From: Spongilla lacustris
Taxonomy: Eukaryota > Porifera > Demospongiae > Spongillida > Spongillidae
Direction of reading: 5' to 3'
DNA: 64,000 bases
NCBI GenBank assembly: GCA_949361645.1
Contig: OX442417.1
Location: 15,843,427-15,907,426 of the forward strand
The position numbers and the translations under genes are program-made. Below are positions 1 to 9,494 of this stretch, piece by piece; position 1 is the stretch's first letter, and each line of letters opens with the position of its first letter. The notes under the pieces were generated by a model. It was not told where the DNA came from. It was given only the letters and a program-made list of their open reading frames with translations, and searched no databases.

Positions 1-2
1 AT

Positions 3-632
3 AAGTCAAGTCTGCAAACACACATGCTTACTCATACTGGAGAGAAGCCACATGGCTGTGGGCAATGTGGAAAGGCATTTTCACATAAGTCAAGTTTGCA
101 AGGACACATGTTCACTCATACTGGAGAGAAGCCATATCAGTGTGAACAATGTGGAAAGGGATTTTCACATAAGTCAAATCTTACGAAACACATGCTTACT
201 CATACTGGAGAGAAGCCACATGGCTGTGGGCAATGTGGAAAGGCATTTTCACATAAGTCAAGTTTGCAAGGACACATGTTCACTCATACTGGAGAGAAGC
301 CATATCAGTGTGAACAATGTGGAAAGGGATTTTCACATAAGTCAAATCTTACGAAACACATGCTTACTCATACTGGAGAGAAGCCACATCAGTGTGAACA
401 ATGTGGAAAGGGATTTTCACAACAGTCATCACTGAAAAAACACATGCTCACTCATACTGGAGAGAAGATTTACAAATGTTTCTGTAAGAGATCATTTGCA
501 AGCTCAAATACATTTAAGGCCCACTGTAGGATTCATACTGGTGAGAGGTTGAGGTGCAGCAATAGTGGATGTACCAAATCTTACCTGCACAAGACTAGTT
601 TGGATTACCATCTTAAGTCATGTCACGTGTAA
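3..632 (+). CDS. C2H2 zinc-finger protein, 5' part outside window (copy 1)
   Basis: Probably a nuclear sequence-specific DNA-binding protein. The frame is open from the first bases, so the gene begins upstream. It encodes the end of one finger, five classical Krueppel-type fingers (C-x2-C-x12-H-x3-H with HTGEKP linkers), an atypical finger starting YKCFC with only one residue between the cysteines, and a last finger with C-x4-C spacing ending LKSCHV. Residues at helix positions -1, 2, 3 and 6 repeat as H-S-S-G, H-S-N-K and Q-S-S-K, so specificity is highly redundant. The atypical pair at the C terminus is shared by all four copies in the window. No KRAB, BTB or SCAN domain is visible. The stop TAA follows the final His-Val. 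Confidence 0.88.
   Translation, partial: KSSLQTHMLTHTGEKPHGCGQCGKAFSHKSSLQGHMFTHTGEKPYQCEQCGKGFSHKSNLTKHMLTHTGEKPHGCGQCGKAFSHKSSLQGHMFTHTGEKPYQCEQCGKGFSHKSNLTKHMLTHTGEKPHQCEQCGKGFSQQSSLKKHMLTHTGEKIYKCFCKRSFASSNTFKAHCRIHTGERLRCSNSGCTKSYLHKTSLDYHLKSCHV
48..383 (+). repeat. Exact tandem duplication of a two-finger block
   Basis: Bases 48-215 and 216-383 are two copies of a 168-bp unit, exactly two 28-codon fingers. The encoded pairs PHGCGQCGKAF / PYQCEQCGKGF are identical, which implies recent unequal exchange or slippage that changed the finger number by two in frame. Confidence 0.85.
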
Positions 633-1085
633 CTATTGCATTATATACCTATGCTGTTAATTTGTATTGTGTTAAGTTATGGTTTGAAGTTACAAATGTG
701 TGAATGATTGGATGTGTCTTTGATAACCAGAAAGTTGTGCCGTCAAAATGTTATGTGTACAGGACTGAGTGAGGCATCCTATAGAAATCCAATGCTATAT
801 CACTCTATATGCTTCACATAACATCTACAGAAGGATGGTAGAGAGATGCATGGCAATGTGAAGAGGCGACTGGCATGGTCTTTGGGAGGTTGGGTGTATG
901 GGATGTGTGTACATGTGTACATATGTGATTGAAGTACATTCGATCTGGACTGCACACATGTTTGTGGTGTAGGCCTGGGGACTCACTTTTTTGCTACATA
1001 CATGAAGTAGATTTCAATGATCACGTGGCAATTACACCACCAGGAAAGTTCATTTAGTAATACATTTTTGAAACAGTCATCTCCG
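633..1085 (+). repeat. 3' flank of zinc-finger duplicon, copy 1
   Basis: Non-coding sequence after the zinc-finger stop. It is collinear with 23,163-23,800, 26,387-26,990 and 33,358-33,940. It is probably 3' UTR and downstream DNA duplicated with the gene; markers are the GTTAAGTTATGGTTTGAAG block and the ATCTACAGAAGGATGG block. Confidence 0.7.
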
Positions 1086-1854
1086 CAAGCGTATACATAA
1101 TTGCACTAGGTAAGTGTATTTGTATCATACTAGCAAATCATTTCTGATACATATCTGCTTGCTAAGATCGATGTTTCAAATATGTTTTTTGCTATGATAC
1201 AATCACCATTTATGATACAAATGTAGAAAAACCTGGGTGTGTAGTTGATTCAAATCGCACACTTCCAGTGGCGTAGGAGCTGGGGTGGCTGCAGCGGCCA
1301 TGGCCGTTGCACTTTTTCATCAACAAGATTTTTTTTTTCCTAAACAAATATAGGTCTAGGTTGACAAGCGCGCATACCTATTCAATTAGCTGAGTTAATG
1401 ACATGAAAGTGGACTTCAAATCGATCGTGAGAGCTAGCTCAAGCTAGGCTACCCCCGTACAACGTAGTTTACAACGGTTGCCACAAGTGACCTAGGCTGT
1501 ACTATAGGCCTAGCTGTTTTGTATTTTATGTTACATGCGCAGAAGGTTTCAAAACCAGGCTGCTCAAAACGAACTAACCTGTTTACAGTATTTGCGTAGT
1601 TTTGGGAGCCATGGGGGGTTTTCTATGCAAAAAGCGTTGGCTTCTGGTGCTCCACCCCAGACCCCCATGGGAGAGCTTACAGTGCTCCCCCATACCCCCT
1701 AGCTGGGCGGTGCCCCCTCTCGCACCCTCCCAGGGGAGACGGGTGAACCACCCTTGATGGCCACTGCACTTCATATTCCCTTCCTACGCTTCTCATCTTC
1801 ACTAGTGAAAAGTTATCAACTAATTAAATTCTTCTGTCTTGCTCTTTCAGACGC
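1086..1854. other. Intergenic, duplicated with 26,990-27,380
   Basis: No gene seen. Bases ~1,250-1,640 match ~26,995-27,350, including a hAT-like terminus (CAGTGGCGTAGGAGC) and a GC-rich stretch with CCCCAGACCCCCATGGG. The matching copy ends abruptly near 27,360. Confidence 0.5.
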
Positions 1855-1977
1855 CTTCTTTACTAGCCTCGTCCCCAGGCCCTATTTTATATTAAAGTTA
1901 GCGGGGACAAAAAATATTTTTTGTCCCCGCTAACTTTAATATAAAAATAGGGCCTGGGGACGAGGCTACTTCTTTAC
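1855..1977. mobile_element. 105-bp foldback element with 9-bp target-site duplication
   Basis: The element at 1,864-1,968 is an almost perfect hairpin (TAGCCTCGTCCCCAGGCCC ... GGACGAGGCTA). It is flanked by direct repeats CTTCTTTAC at 1,855-1,863 and 1,969-1,977. The duplicated paralogous region has a single CTTCTTTAC at 34,002-34,010 and no element, which is a clean empty site. The termini resemble the TAGTCTCGT family elsewhere in the window. It is non-autonomous and has no coding capacity. Confidence 0.92.
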
Positions 1978-2590
1978 ATGCTGCACCTTCAGCTGAGATA
2001 ATCTGACATTTTCAGAACCAATTAAGGAAAGAAGTGTTGAACAGGACACTTCAGAACTGTGCAACCATTTCCACTCTGAACATGCACTTCGATTCCTACA
2101 TCATATACAAGGGCAATATCTCCGTTACAAACAGGTTTGTACTCCACCACTTCCAGGAATGGTCCGACATGATTGTGAAATGTTTCATCCATTTATGGTA
2201 TGGGATGCATGTATCTGTCCCCTACTTACAACCCATTAGCGTGGGGTAGTTTTTATTGCATGGACTTGTACAGTGTATGCTGTACTGAGAAAACGATATT
2301 TTTAAGAAAACGTGTTGTACCCTATGCAAATTAACTTTCGGATTATATAAAATACGTTCTGCTCACAAATTTACGATGCGCACGGTTCAAGTGCATTTGA
2401 GCACACCATACATGTACCTGTTATGTCACCCTGTAAATGTGGGGCACACACAGCATATCTACTAGCATTGCGTTTACATCGTACATGTTGTTAAGATGTG
2501 ATGTTCTGCTTTTGCCCTTTATGTATTGTTGTTGAGGTATTGTTAAATGTACATGACATTAAAAATGACAAAACCATGAAGAATATCATA
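1978..2590 (+). other. Duplicon downstream segment with conserved exon-like block
   Basis: Collinear with 23,800-24,470 and 34,030-34,330. A ~70-codon stretch is partly open in all copies (for example ELCNHFHSEHELLHFL in the copies at 23.8 and 34.1 kb) and ends before GTAAGG, a possible donor, in two of them. I do not recognise the peptide, and the copies differ by frame-breaking indels. It may be an old exon or shared non-coding sequence. Confidence 0.35.
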
Positions 2591-2594
2591 GGGT

Positions 2595-2770
2595 AAGGGG
2601 GAGGGGTGGTGTAGTTGATAAGGCGATATGATGTAGAAAGCAGGAGCTGATCAAAGGTTCAACCCCGAATCCATTGGTGTGACACAGTCCATTTCATGTC
2701 CACTTGACTTAGAAAAAGGTTTCTATTTCATGTGCCTGTGCCAACCTGTCAGTTGGTGGGCATAAGCCAT
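2595..2770 (+). repeat. tRNA-derived SINE-like sequence
   Basis: It contains a box-A-like GTGTAGTTGATAAGGC and, ~50 bp later, a box-B-like GGTTCAACCCC, the spacing of an internal pol III promoter. A diverged copy lies at 24,470-24,612 in the corresponding place of another duplicon. It was therefore probably inserted before the duplication. Confidence 0.45.
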
Positions 2771-2869
2771 GCTGTGCCGTAAACGTATAATAATAAGTTC
2801 CAATTATAAAATTTCTGTGCGTAAACGTAGGACTGCGTTTCTCTCGTCGTCGATGGATCTATCAGTATG

Positions 2870-3400
2870 GCAATGCATATCGCACTGTAGGGCGCTTCAA
2901 GGCAGCTATTCCAAGGTTATTCCTGGTGAGGTGAGTATATATGTGCCTATGTGCATATGTTTAAATGTGTGTGTATGTGTACTGTGTATGCATGTGTGTG
3001 TCGACATGTCTCTATGGTTACCATGGTTACTACAGGTGGATGAGATGGACATGCATCAATTGGAAAGAAAATGTCCTGTTCTTTATGGGAAATGCCAGCT
3101 CTTGTTTGGATCTGTACCTATGAGTCTAATCACCATGAAAACACAGACACATGTACACACGCATACACGACATGCAAACACATCACATGCAAACACACCA
3201 CATGCAAACACACATGCACACATACACAGGTTGTCTAACCACATATAATATCTTCCAGGTATGCTGCCAGGCTCAATGATAGGGAGCCATGTGCCACACC
3301 CCTGCAGCTGACATCATTGGGATACTACCACACTGTTGTCATGGATACTGTTGGTGGTGGTGCTGCATGGTGTGGTGAGGGTTGTTTACCCTCTCCCTCC
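2870..3400 (+). pseudogene. DPP8/9-like peptidase relic, internally deleted
   Basis: A collapsed copy of the relic at 36,333-38,560. The intron rich in TG and CATATG leads to an acceptor at 3,034-3,035 followed by GTGGATGAGATGGA, the start of exon ii of the other copy. The sequence then jumps directly to the part of exon v reading CATCAATTGGAAAGAAAA. Everything between is missing. The full copy has GTGCGT at both break points, which suggests a deletion between short homologies. The next exon (TATGCTGCCAGGCTCAATG, ~3,260) is present with a short insertion. It is not translatable as a whole. Confidence 0.7.
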
Positions 3401-3404
3401 CCCA

Positions 3405-3955
3405 CTTAGACCTAGGAATGCACAAAATATATCAAAAATACACTCTGCTCTGATTCACACAGTTCAAGTGCATTTGAGCACACCATACATGTAGCTGGGT
3501 ACCTGTTGTGTCACACTGTAAATGTGGGTCCTCCTTGTGCATGGGCACATACAAGATATATATGTAGCATCCACATTTAAGATATGATGTACTAAACAGA
3601 CTGAACAGAACTCTGAAACTTTGGCACTGTATGTATTGTGCGTAAGCTCCTATCTTTCTATTCTGTCCCCCCCCCCCAATGTAATGAGCATTACTATTCA
3701 TAGTAATTCAATTTCAGTGGACCTTGCAATGGAGGAAGGAACCATTCTATAAAGGCGACTGGGATAATTATATATACATATGTACAATCGTATATGTAGC
3801 CAATGTAACAGTCCACGTCTCCAGCAATCAGAACTGGCTAAGGGGACAAAGCTGCAGGGCCGCCATGACACATCTATCAGGTCATGCATTTTTAACGATG
3901 TGCTGGGTAAAGCCTTACAGCCCAGCATCCTGTTTGGGTGTGGCCTCCATGGTGG
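3405..3955. repeat. Dispersed repeat, copy 1
   Basis: Matches 38,590-39,138 over its length. The last part (from ~3,716) also matches 28,655-28,920, and the first part matches 34,860-35,150 and weakly 2,340-2,480 and 24,230-24,320. Landmarks are GCATTTGAGCACACCATACA and GGCGACTGGGATAATTATAT. The stretch beginning WTLQWRKEPFYEGDWDNY is partly open in two copies. I do not recognise it. Confidence 0.6.
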
Positions 3956-4124
3956 GTGGTGTAGGATTAGGTCTTTACTAATTCTTATCACGCGCACCGC
4001 ACGTGACAATACAACACATGATGCCACATCTCCCCTTCCCATGCACGCACACCGCACGTGACAATACATCTCTCCCTTCCTACAAAGTCAAATATTCGTT
4101 CTTTTCTTTCCTCCATCTTGCCTC

Positions 4125-4295
4125 TCTCTTGGCTCAGGCCATCTTGCCTCTCTCTTGGCTCAGGCCACCTTGCCTCTCTCTTGGCTCAGGCCATCTTGCC
4201 TCTCTTGGCTCAGGCCATCTTGCCTCTCTTGGCTCAGGCCATCTTGCCTCTCTTGGCTCAGGCCATCTTGCCTCTCTTGGCTCAGGCCATCTTGC
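4125..4295. repeat. Minisatellite, unit 26-28 bp
   Basis: About six to seven copies of a unit like CTCTTGGCTCAGGCCATCTT. Some copies lack a CT pair, which gives 26 and 28 bp variants. It lies inside the TRIM-like element and opens several meaningless reading frames. Confidence 0.85.
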
Positions 4296-4569
4296 CTTCT
4301 GCCACCATGCTGTCTCTTACTGGCTCTCGCCCTCAGCTTGGGGTTCAGCGTATCACCGTACGTAACATCCCAGCGTCGGCACTCGCCCTCGGCTACGGCT
4401 CTGGCCCCACTGGCTCTGGCCGCTCGCCTCAACTCAGTCTCCTGGCCCATGGCCTTTGTCTCGACACACATGGCTACATACCTCTCCTTCGCGGAAGCAT
4501 ATCACCCTTCTCTCCCTTGGTGGCAGAGCCTCTTCTCTCCACCCCGGAACTTTATCCAGTGGTAGGCAC

Positions 4570-4935
4570 GCACTAGCTGCCCTCCCTTGCGGCAGGCACG
4601 TTCAGCCCTCCCTTGCAGCAGGCACGTTCAGCCCTCCCCGGCGGCAGGTACATTCAGTCCACCCCGGCGGCAGGTACTCTTTGTCCTCACCAGCGGCAGG
4701 CGCTCTGTCCTTCCCGGCGGCAGGCACACATTAACTGTCCTGCCCGGCGACAGGCACACTCACTTCTCCGCGGCAGCAGGCACTCTGTCCTCCCCGGCGG
4801 CAGGCGTTCTGTCCTCCTCGGCAGTAGGCACGCTCTGTCCTTCCCGGCGGCAGGCATTCTGTCCTCCTCGGCGGCAGGCGTTCTGTCCTCCTCGGTGGCA
4901 GGCGCTCTGTCCTCCACCTCCCCGGCGACAGGTAG
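4570..4935. repeat. GC-rich minisatellite with GGCGGCAGGC core
   Basis: About fourteen imperfect copies of a ~25 bp unit with core CGGCGGCAGG followed by a CTCTGTCCTCC-like tail. It sits in the interior of the TRIM-like element. The long frames across it (Arg/Pro/Ser-rich) are by-products of the repeat. Confidence 0.8.
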
Positions 4936-5346
4936 GCCTACTATTGGACCACACACGTGTCCGTGCCTGTTTCGACGTCGGACTATGTCCACGACTCCTT
5001 CCCGATGGCAATCCAGGTAGCAATGGCTTGGTCAGGGTGGCGGTGGTAGGTACCTTCACCTCCTTCTTCTCCTTTCCTCCTCTTTCGAGGTTGAAGGACC
5101 CGCCACACGCTACACCGCTGCCACCATGTAGGATTAGGTCTTTACTAATTCTTATCACGCGCACCGCACGTGACAATACAACACATGATACCACAGGTGG
5201 AGCTTCCTGCTTTGGCACAGTCTCCAAGGTAGGCCAAGCTCCCAGCTCCAGTACAGTGTCCTGAGTACGTAGTACGAGTAGGCTCTCCAAGGTAGGCAGG
5301 GCTGATTTTACAATGTATATGTAGACAGGGCTTCCTGCTTTGTCTC

Positions 5347-5484
5347 AGCTTAACATTGTCTCGTACCCAGACCCACGCCACAGCAGCGGGTGGATTTCAT
5401 CACCGCTACGTGGTACTTCACGTAGCGGTGATGTAATCCACCCGCTGCTGTGGCGCGGGTCAGGGTACGAGACTAAGCGTAACA
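5347..5484. mobile_element. TAGTCTCGT-family foldback, 120 bp
   Basis: Element 5,356-5,475 is a near-perfect hairpin with termini GTCTCGTACCCAGACCC / CAGGGTACGAGAC. It holds the family motif GCGGTGATGTAATCCA in both arms. Flanks are AGCTTAACA (5,347-5,355) and AGCGTAACA (5,476-5,484), a 9-bp duplication with one mismatch. Confidence 0.85.
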
Positions 5485-6325
5485 TTGGTACAGTACTGCA
5501 TAGTTTACTATAGTGTACGGTAAAATTACAAAATATATTTTTATTTAATGCTAGACGGTGACCGCGTGGACGTGCAGCTACAGTGATCTGAGTCCTATTC
5601 AAGTTGAACCATCATCAGCTCACTAACTATAGGTACGTTCGCATGCCGTGGTACTTGAAAATGGCTTTTGTCCACCCTGCTAGGAGCTTTGTAACTGACT
5701 AAACTATTATATAGGCCTGTTGCGATATCTAGCTTAACCTTTGTAGGCCTACCTAAGCTATTGAGGCGTATGCAGGATTTCGGCTGGGCGGGGATGGAAG
5801 GTGATAGTAGATAAGGGCTGTTCGGGGTGAGAGAAGTGCTGCATGATACCGGAATACGGTGCAGGGGTAGTCGCGCGGGCCCTACAGCTGTTATACCAGA
5901 GATGATATATTACCTCTTGTTATACTTGTTAATGAATAAAAATTTAAGTAGGGAAGGGTGCGGAAGAGGGCACCCCTCCTGCCCAGATAGGGGTCTGGGG
6001 CTGAGCCCCAGACTCCAACGCTTTTTAATTATATCATGCTCAAAACACTACACAAAACTGCGTGCAAAAGTGGAAATTGTATAGCTTTCATGAATCAAAT
6101 TTACGATTATAAGAATGCTGAATGTGTGTACTATCATCAAATAAGGATGATTGAAACAGTTTTCAGGGATGGGCCAAAAGGGTTACTCCCAAATAACTGA
6201 TCTTGCATATGTTTTGATCCTTCTCATTGATTAAGTGACTACAGTGTAGCATTTAAATTCCCAGCGTCCATATAACAATGTAACTTTTTCTTGCCATTGG
6301 ACATGTATAAACAATACAGGTACTA
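5485..6325. repeat. Segmental duplicate of 29,990-30,720
   Basis: Collinear direct copy. It includes GCATGCCGTGGTACTTGAAA and the block ATAAGAATGCTGAATGTGTG. A decayed hAT-like element end lies at ~5,860-6,020, of which 30,280-30,430 is the better preserved copy (CAGGGGCGGATCCAGGATTT). No gene seen. Confidence 0.7.
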
Positions 6326-6326
6326 C

Positions 6327-6760
6327 AGTGGAAATCATGATACTTGTCGTTAATTTTTTTTGGGTGTGTTTTAATGTTAAATTGATTTTTTAACATTAAC
6401 TGTATGCAGTATTGAAAATCTGACAATGCAGTGTTGTTGACCAAACATTTGTAAACAAGTACTGGAAATAAGTGTCACGTGACTAACATGTCTGTTTGTT
6501 TTTGTTTTTAAGTGTCCCAGTCCAAAAATTGGATTTGTAGCATATTTCTGAGCTCTTAGGCAGCAGATCAACACAAGAAAAACAAACCTGCCAAACGTTT
6601 GGCCAAGTCATATTTCAAACCCGGGAAATACTTTGTGTGTTTTCATGGGAGACACGTTTGTTTAGGTCGATGGAGGTACCCCTCCACCGGAATGTTGGCC
6701 AAGGTATACAACAAAGATGAACAGCCGTAAACGTACTCGGAAAGTGGTTATAACTTATAA
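6327..6760. mobile_element. Diverged relic of the Tc1/mariner-type element
   Basis: Begins TACAGTGGAAATCATGATAC and shares a string of blocks with the left arm of 40,180-41,690 (AATCTGACAATGCAG, TCACGTGACTA, AACAAG...GGCCAAG). The right end was not found. No transposase frame. Confidence 0.45.
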
Positions 6761-7085
6761 GTAGATCACATACATGCACCTGTGACCCAGTGGCGGATAC
6801 AGGGGGGGGGGGTCGGTGGTGTCCGGACCCCCCCCTCAGACCCGATGATGAATAAAATTAAGTATCAATACTATTAATGAATGTAATTAACAACATCCCA
6901 CGTGATATAGCGTATCATCCAGATGGCAAGCAATCTGTTCACTCACCTCATTCGGCAAGTATCTTGAGTTACTTTTCCAAGAAAGCAAAAGGTTATTATG
7001 TAATGCGCTAAAAGATTCAGGCCTACGCGTACAGGAATCACGCACCCGCCCGATCGCGTTATCTCGTTATGCCCGGTATTCACCA

Positions 7086-8919
7086 TAAGGCCACTTTGAA
7101 TTGCAAAGTTGGTTCCCGTCCGGTCTATAGACTGGAGAGGATGCGGGCGGGCGGCTCCATTTCCATTATCCATTACAGGAAGTGACGTCACGATTCATTG
7201 TATATATTATGAACGGTACATACATATTAGTAGGTAACAAGCAATTATAAATGCGAGACGCCTCGTGTTTTTACGTGCATGGAGTGGGACGGTAATGAAT
7301 GTGAATATGTATAGTCTGCCGGACATACAATTTAATATTTGCAGGAAATATACGTTCTCAATACTAACAATCACTTCTTCTTAGTACTAGTACTTCTGCG
7401 GGGAATCTTTGGCTTCGAACTGCAGTCATCACACTGAGGGAAATGTTTATTCTTTAACATTGCTAATGGAAGGTCTGCTGAACAATAAACACAGATGTCC
7501 ACATAATTAGCTGAGTAGTACTGACAAAGCTTCAATTGGTTCCCCACAATTCATTGATCTTACAAACACTAACATCTTGCAAACCTTCAGGCAGTTCTGC
7601 ATCCTGTAGTAAGGAACCACAAGAAAAACACAGGCCATCCAGAGCATGTTCAAGCAACTGCTTCTCTTGAGCTTAAAGTTTTCGCGAAGCATAAATTAGT
7701 CGCCACATATCACACTCATCACAACATAGCATCATACCACTGTTCTTGGCATGCTGCACACTTGCATAGAAAGGCAGAGAACTTTCTTTACCTCTCTTCA
7801 GTGAAGGTCTGTCATTTTCTGTAGTGTCTGCTCCATGAATTTCCTCAAACGATTTGAAATGCCCGTCATCTTTCATCATAGGGTCTGGGAACAACTTAAT
7901 CATAGATAATTCTTCAGTAGACAGCCTCACTCTGCCACAAATCCCACATTCTGCATTCCCACACTTTCTCACTTCAAAGAAATAGTGACGCTGACGGCAG
8001 CAATGAGTTAGAAATTGCTTCAACTTTGGTGTCAAAACTTTCACACTGATTTTATCAGTGTAGCTTAGGTTAAAATCAGGGTCTATTTGATTCAAACAAC
8101 TCCACAATTTTGCTAGCAGTTCTCTAGAAGCAGACTGGATAACTTCTCAGTTGTCTTTCAACTGTAACCTTTCTGTTATTTTTGTCAGTAGTACTTTCAC
8201 AGGTTCTATGGAGTCCAACAAATCTTCACGAAGATTATTCTGTGCTGCTACTCTTCTAATTTCTGCCACGCTATTGCAGCTCTTTATAGCTTCTTCATTA
8301 CTGTCATTCATTTTACTTCGTGCAACACCAATTGGCGGGTTGCTGTAAGAGCAACGAAAGGTATTAGGCCTTCAAAGTTTCGGCCCAAACCGATAACGAC
8401 TTATACAACGTGGAAAAACAGTCGAACTGCACTAGAATGCTAAAACGGCGGAACGCTTTGTTTGTTTTGCGTACCTCGCAATGTACATACGTGCCCCTCG
8501 GAGCAGTCCAGGACATTAGACGACTTACGGAAACCATCCACAGAGTACATGTTTTCTGGTGATGTCCCTATTTTGCAATCTTCAAGGAAATGGTTGGACA
8601 CATGCTGCTTTATGTCATCATTACTACTACTACTCAGTTACAAGCACATCGAACAATCCTTGAAGTATATTAGTTTTTCATCTTCTATACAATATACTTT
8701 CCAAGATATTATTGTTATTCCACAGCTAGAGTAAAAAAACGGAGCTATTCACAAGGGTTCCTTCCATTACACGCGACTTTCACTTTCAAACAACATTTAA
8801 AAAAAATGGGAAAAAAATTCTTTTATATTTGAATAAATAGAATAATGAGAGAATTAGCATTTTTAAAAATATCTTGCGGGCGGGGACGGGAACCAACATT
8901 GCAATTCAAAGTGGCCTAA
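7086..8919. mobile_element. 1.83-kb TIR element with TAA target duplication and Cys-rich gene
   Basis: Ends GGCCACTTTGAATTGCAA (from 7,089) and TTGCAATTCAAAGTGGCC (to 8,916) form inverted repeats of ~33 bp with one mismatch. They are flanked by TAA at 7,086-7,088 and 8,917-8,919. A 3-bp TWA duplication is typical of PIF/Harbinger, but the only gene inside is the Cys-rich relic at 7,371-8,311, not a DDE transposase. It is nested in the hAT-like element. Confidence 0.7.
7371..8311 (-). pseudogene. Cysteine-rich protein of a transposon-borne family (decayed)
   Basis: Reading begins at an ATG at 8,311 (MNDSNEEAIKSC), meets an in-frame TGA at 8,147-8,149, and is then open to ~7,580. It contains two-cysteine clusters, CGNAECGICG and LCCDECDMWRLIY, then CFSCG. 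After a frameshift near 7,550 it continues MNCGEPIEA. After a second near 7,525 it continues VDICVYC and CDDC, ending in a Lys-rich tail with TGA at 7,371-7,373. Paired CxxC motifs suggest a zinc-binding fold. I associate CDEC-x-WRL proteins with multicopy families in sponges and corals, function unknown. At least three lesions make it a pseudogene unless some are sequence errors. Confidence 0.6.
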
Positions 8920-9068
8920 ACTACTGTACTTTTAAGTTTATGGGTCTTCTATAGTCCCACTGACCAGTTATCACACAGGCCACTTCTTGTATCTAGCCCA
9001 AAACGGACAACAACCATTAGTTCAATCAAATGGGAAATGCGGATAAATACGTTCTGTTCCATTCCACT

Positions 9069-9095
9069 CCCCCCCCCCCCCCCCCCCCCCCCCCC
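9069..9095 (+). repeat. Poly(C) tract, 27 nt
   Basis: Uninterrupted C run in the right part of the hAT-like element. Similar 20-23 nt runs occur at 19,250-19,269, 28,616-28,638, 32,151-32,173, 32,296-32,317, 35,119-35,138 and 51,871-51,891. Confidence 0.95.
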
Positions 9096-9494
9096 AACCA
9101 TTATTTGCCGCCATTTTATAGTCTTTCGCCCCAGTTTGATAGATAGTCTGTGTCGCTAAGAGCGCGACCCCCAAAAGCTTCCGCGCTTCGCGCGGGAGGG
9201 GGCACATCCCCCTCCCGCACCCTCCCCCTATTGATTATTCATGTCGGACCCCCCCCTTCCAGATTTCCTGTATCCGCCCCTGGACTGTCTGTCTAATTTG
9301 CCCCAGCAATGGCACAGAAAAGGATGCCATGATGTAGCTCTGATATGTCATCAATGAACAGATCGATTGCATGAAGGCACTGCTAGGTAGAACTACATGT
9401 ATGTACTACCATGCATGTGAAACGTTTACACAAATCACCACATGCCACCACCTTAATTAAATAGGTGACCACAAAGAGGTTGAGTCAGCTACAA

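Larger units (their letters stand above)
3955..5200 (+). mobile_element. Miniature LTR (TRIM-like) element with 5-bp target-site duplication
   Basis: Two 69-bp direct terminal repeats (3,960-4,028 and 5,127-5,195) begin TGTAGGATTAGG and end CCACA (TG...CA), differing at about one base. Both sides carry GGTGG (3,955-3,959 and 5,196-5,200). The paralogous segment near 28,919 has one GGCGG and no insert. The 1.1 kb interior has two minisatellites and no gag, protease or polymerase. No convincing tRNA primer-binding site or polypurine tract was seen, so LTR mechanism is inferred from the ends alone. Confidence 0.8.
6788..9282. mobile_element. hAT-like element carrying a nested element
   Basis: The ends CAGTGGCGGATACAGG (6,788) and, inverted, CCTGTATCCGCCCCTG (to 9,282) match 15 of 16 bases. 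They resemble the CAG(T/G)GGCGGATCC ends common in hAT-type MITEs. GC-rich subterminal DNA with GAGGGGGCAC repeats lies inside the right end. No 8-bp target duplication could be made out, so boundaries are less certain than for the other elements. Confidence 0.5.

Noticed and set aside
52..435. 127-codon plus-strand frame overlapping the zinc fingers
   Set aside because: It is the +1 shadow of the tandem finger repeat, as are similar frames at 32,867-33,160; the finger frame explains the conservation.
2630..2680. Functional tRNA gene
   Set aside because: Box A and box B-like motifs exist, but an acceptor stem and anticodon arm cannot be folded; better explained as a tRNA-derived SINE.
4058..5290. 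Several long frames on both strands (100-225 codons)
   Set aside because: They are opened by the two minisatellites inside the TRIM-like element and consist of repeated Arg/Pro/Ser/Leu words.
6788..9282. 8-bp target duplication proving hAT membership
   Set aside because: Flanks CTGTGACC and GACTGTCT do not match; the hAT label rests on the end sequences only.
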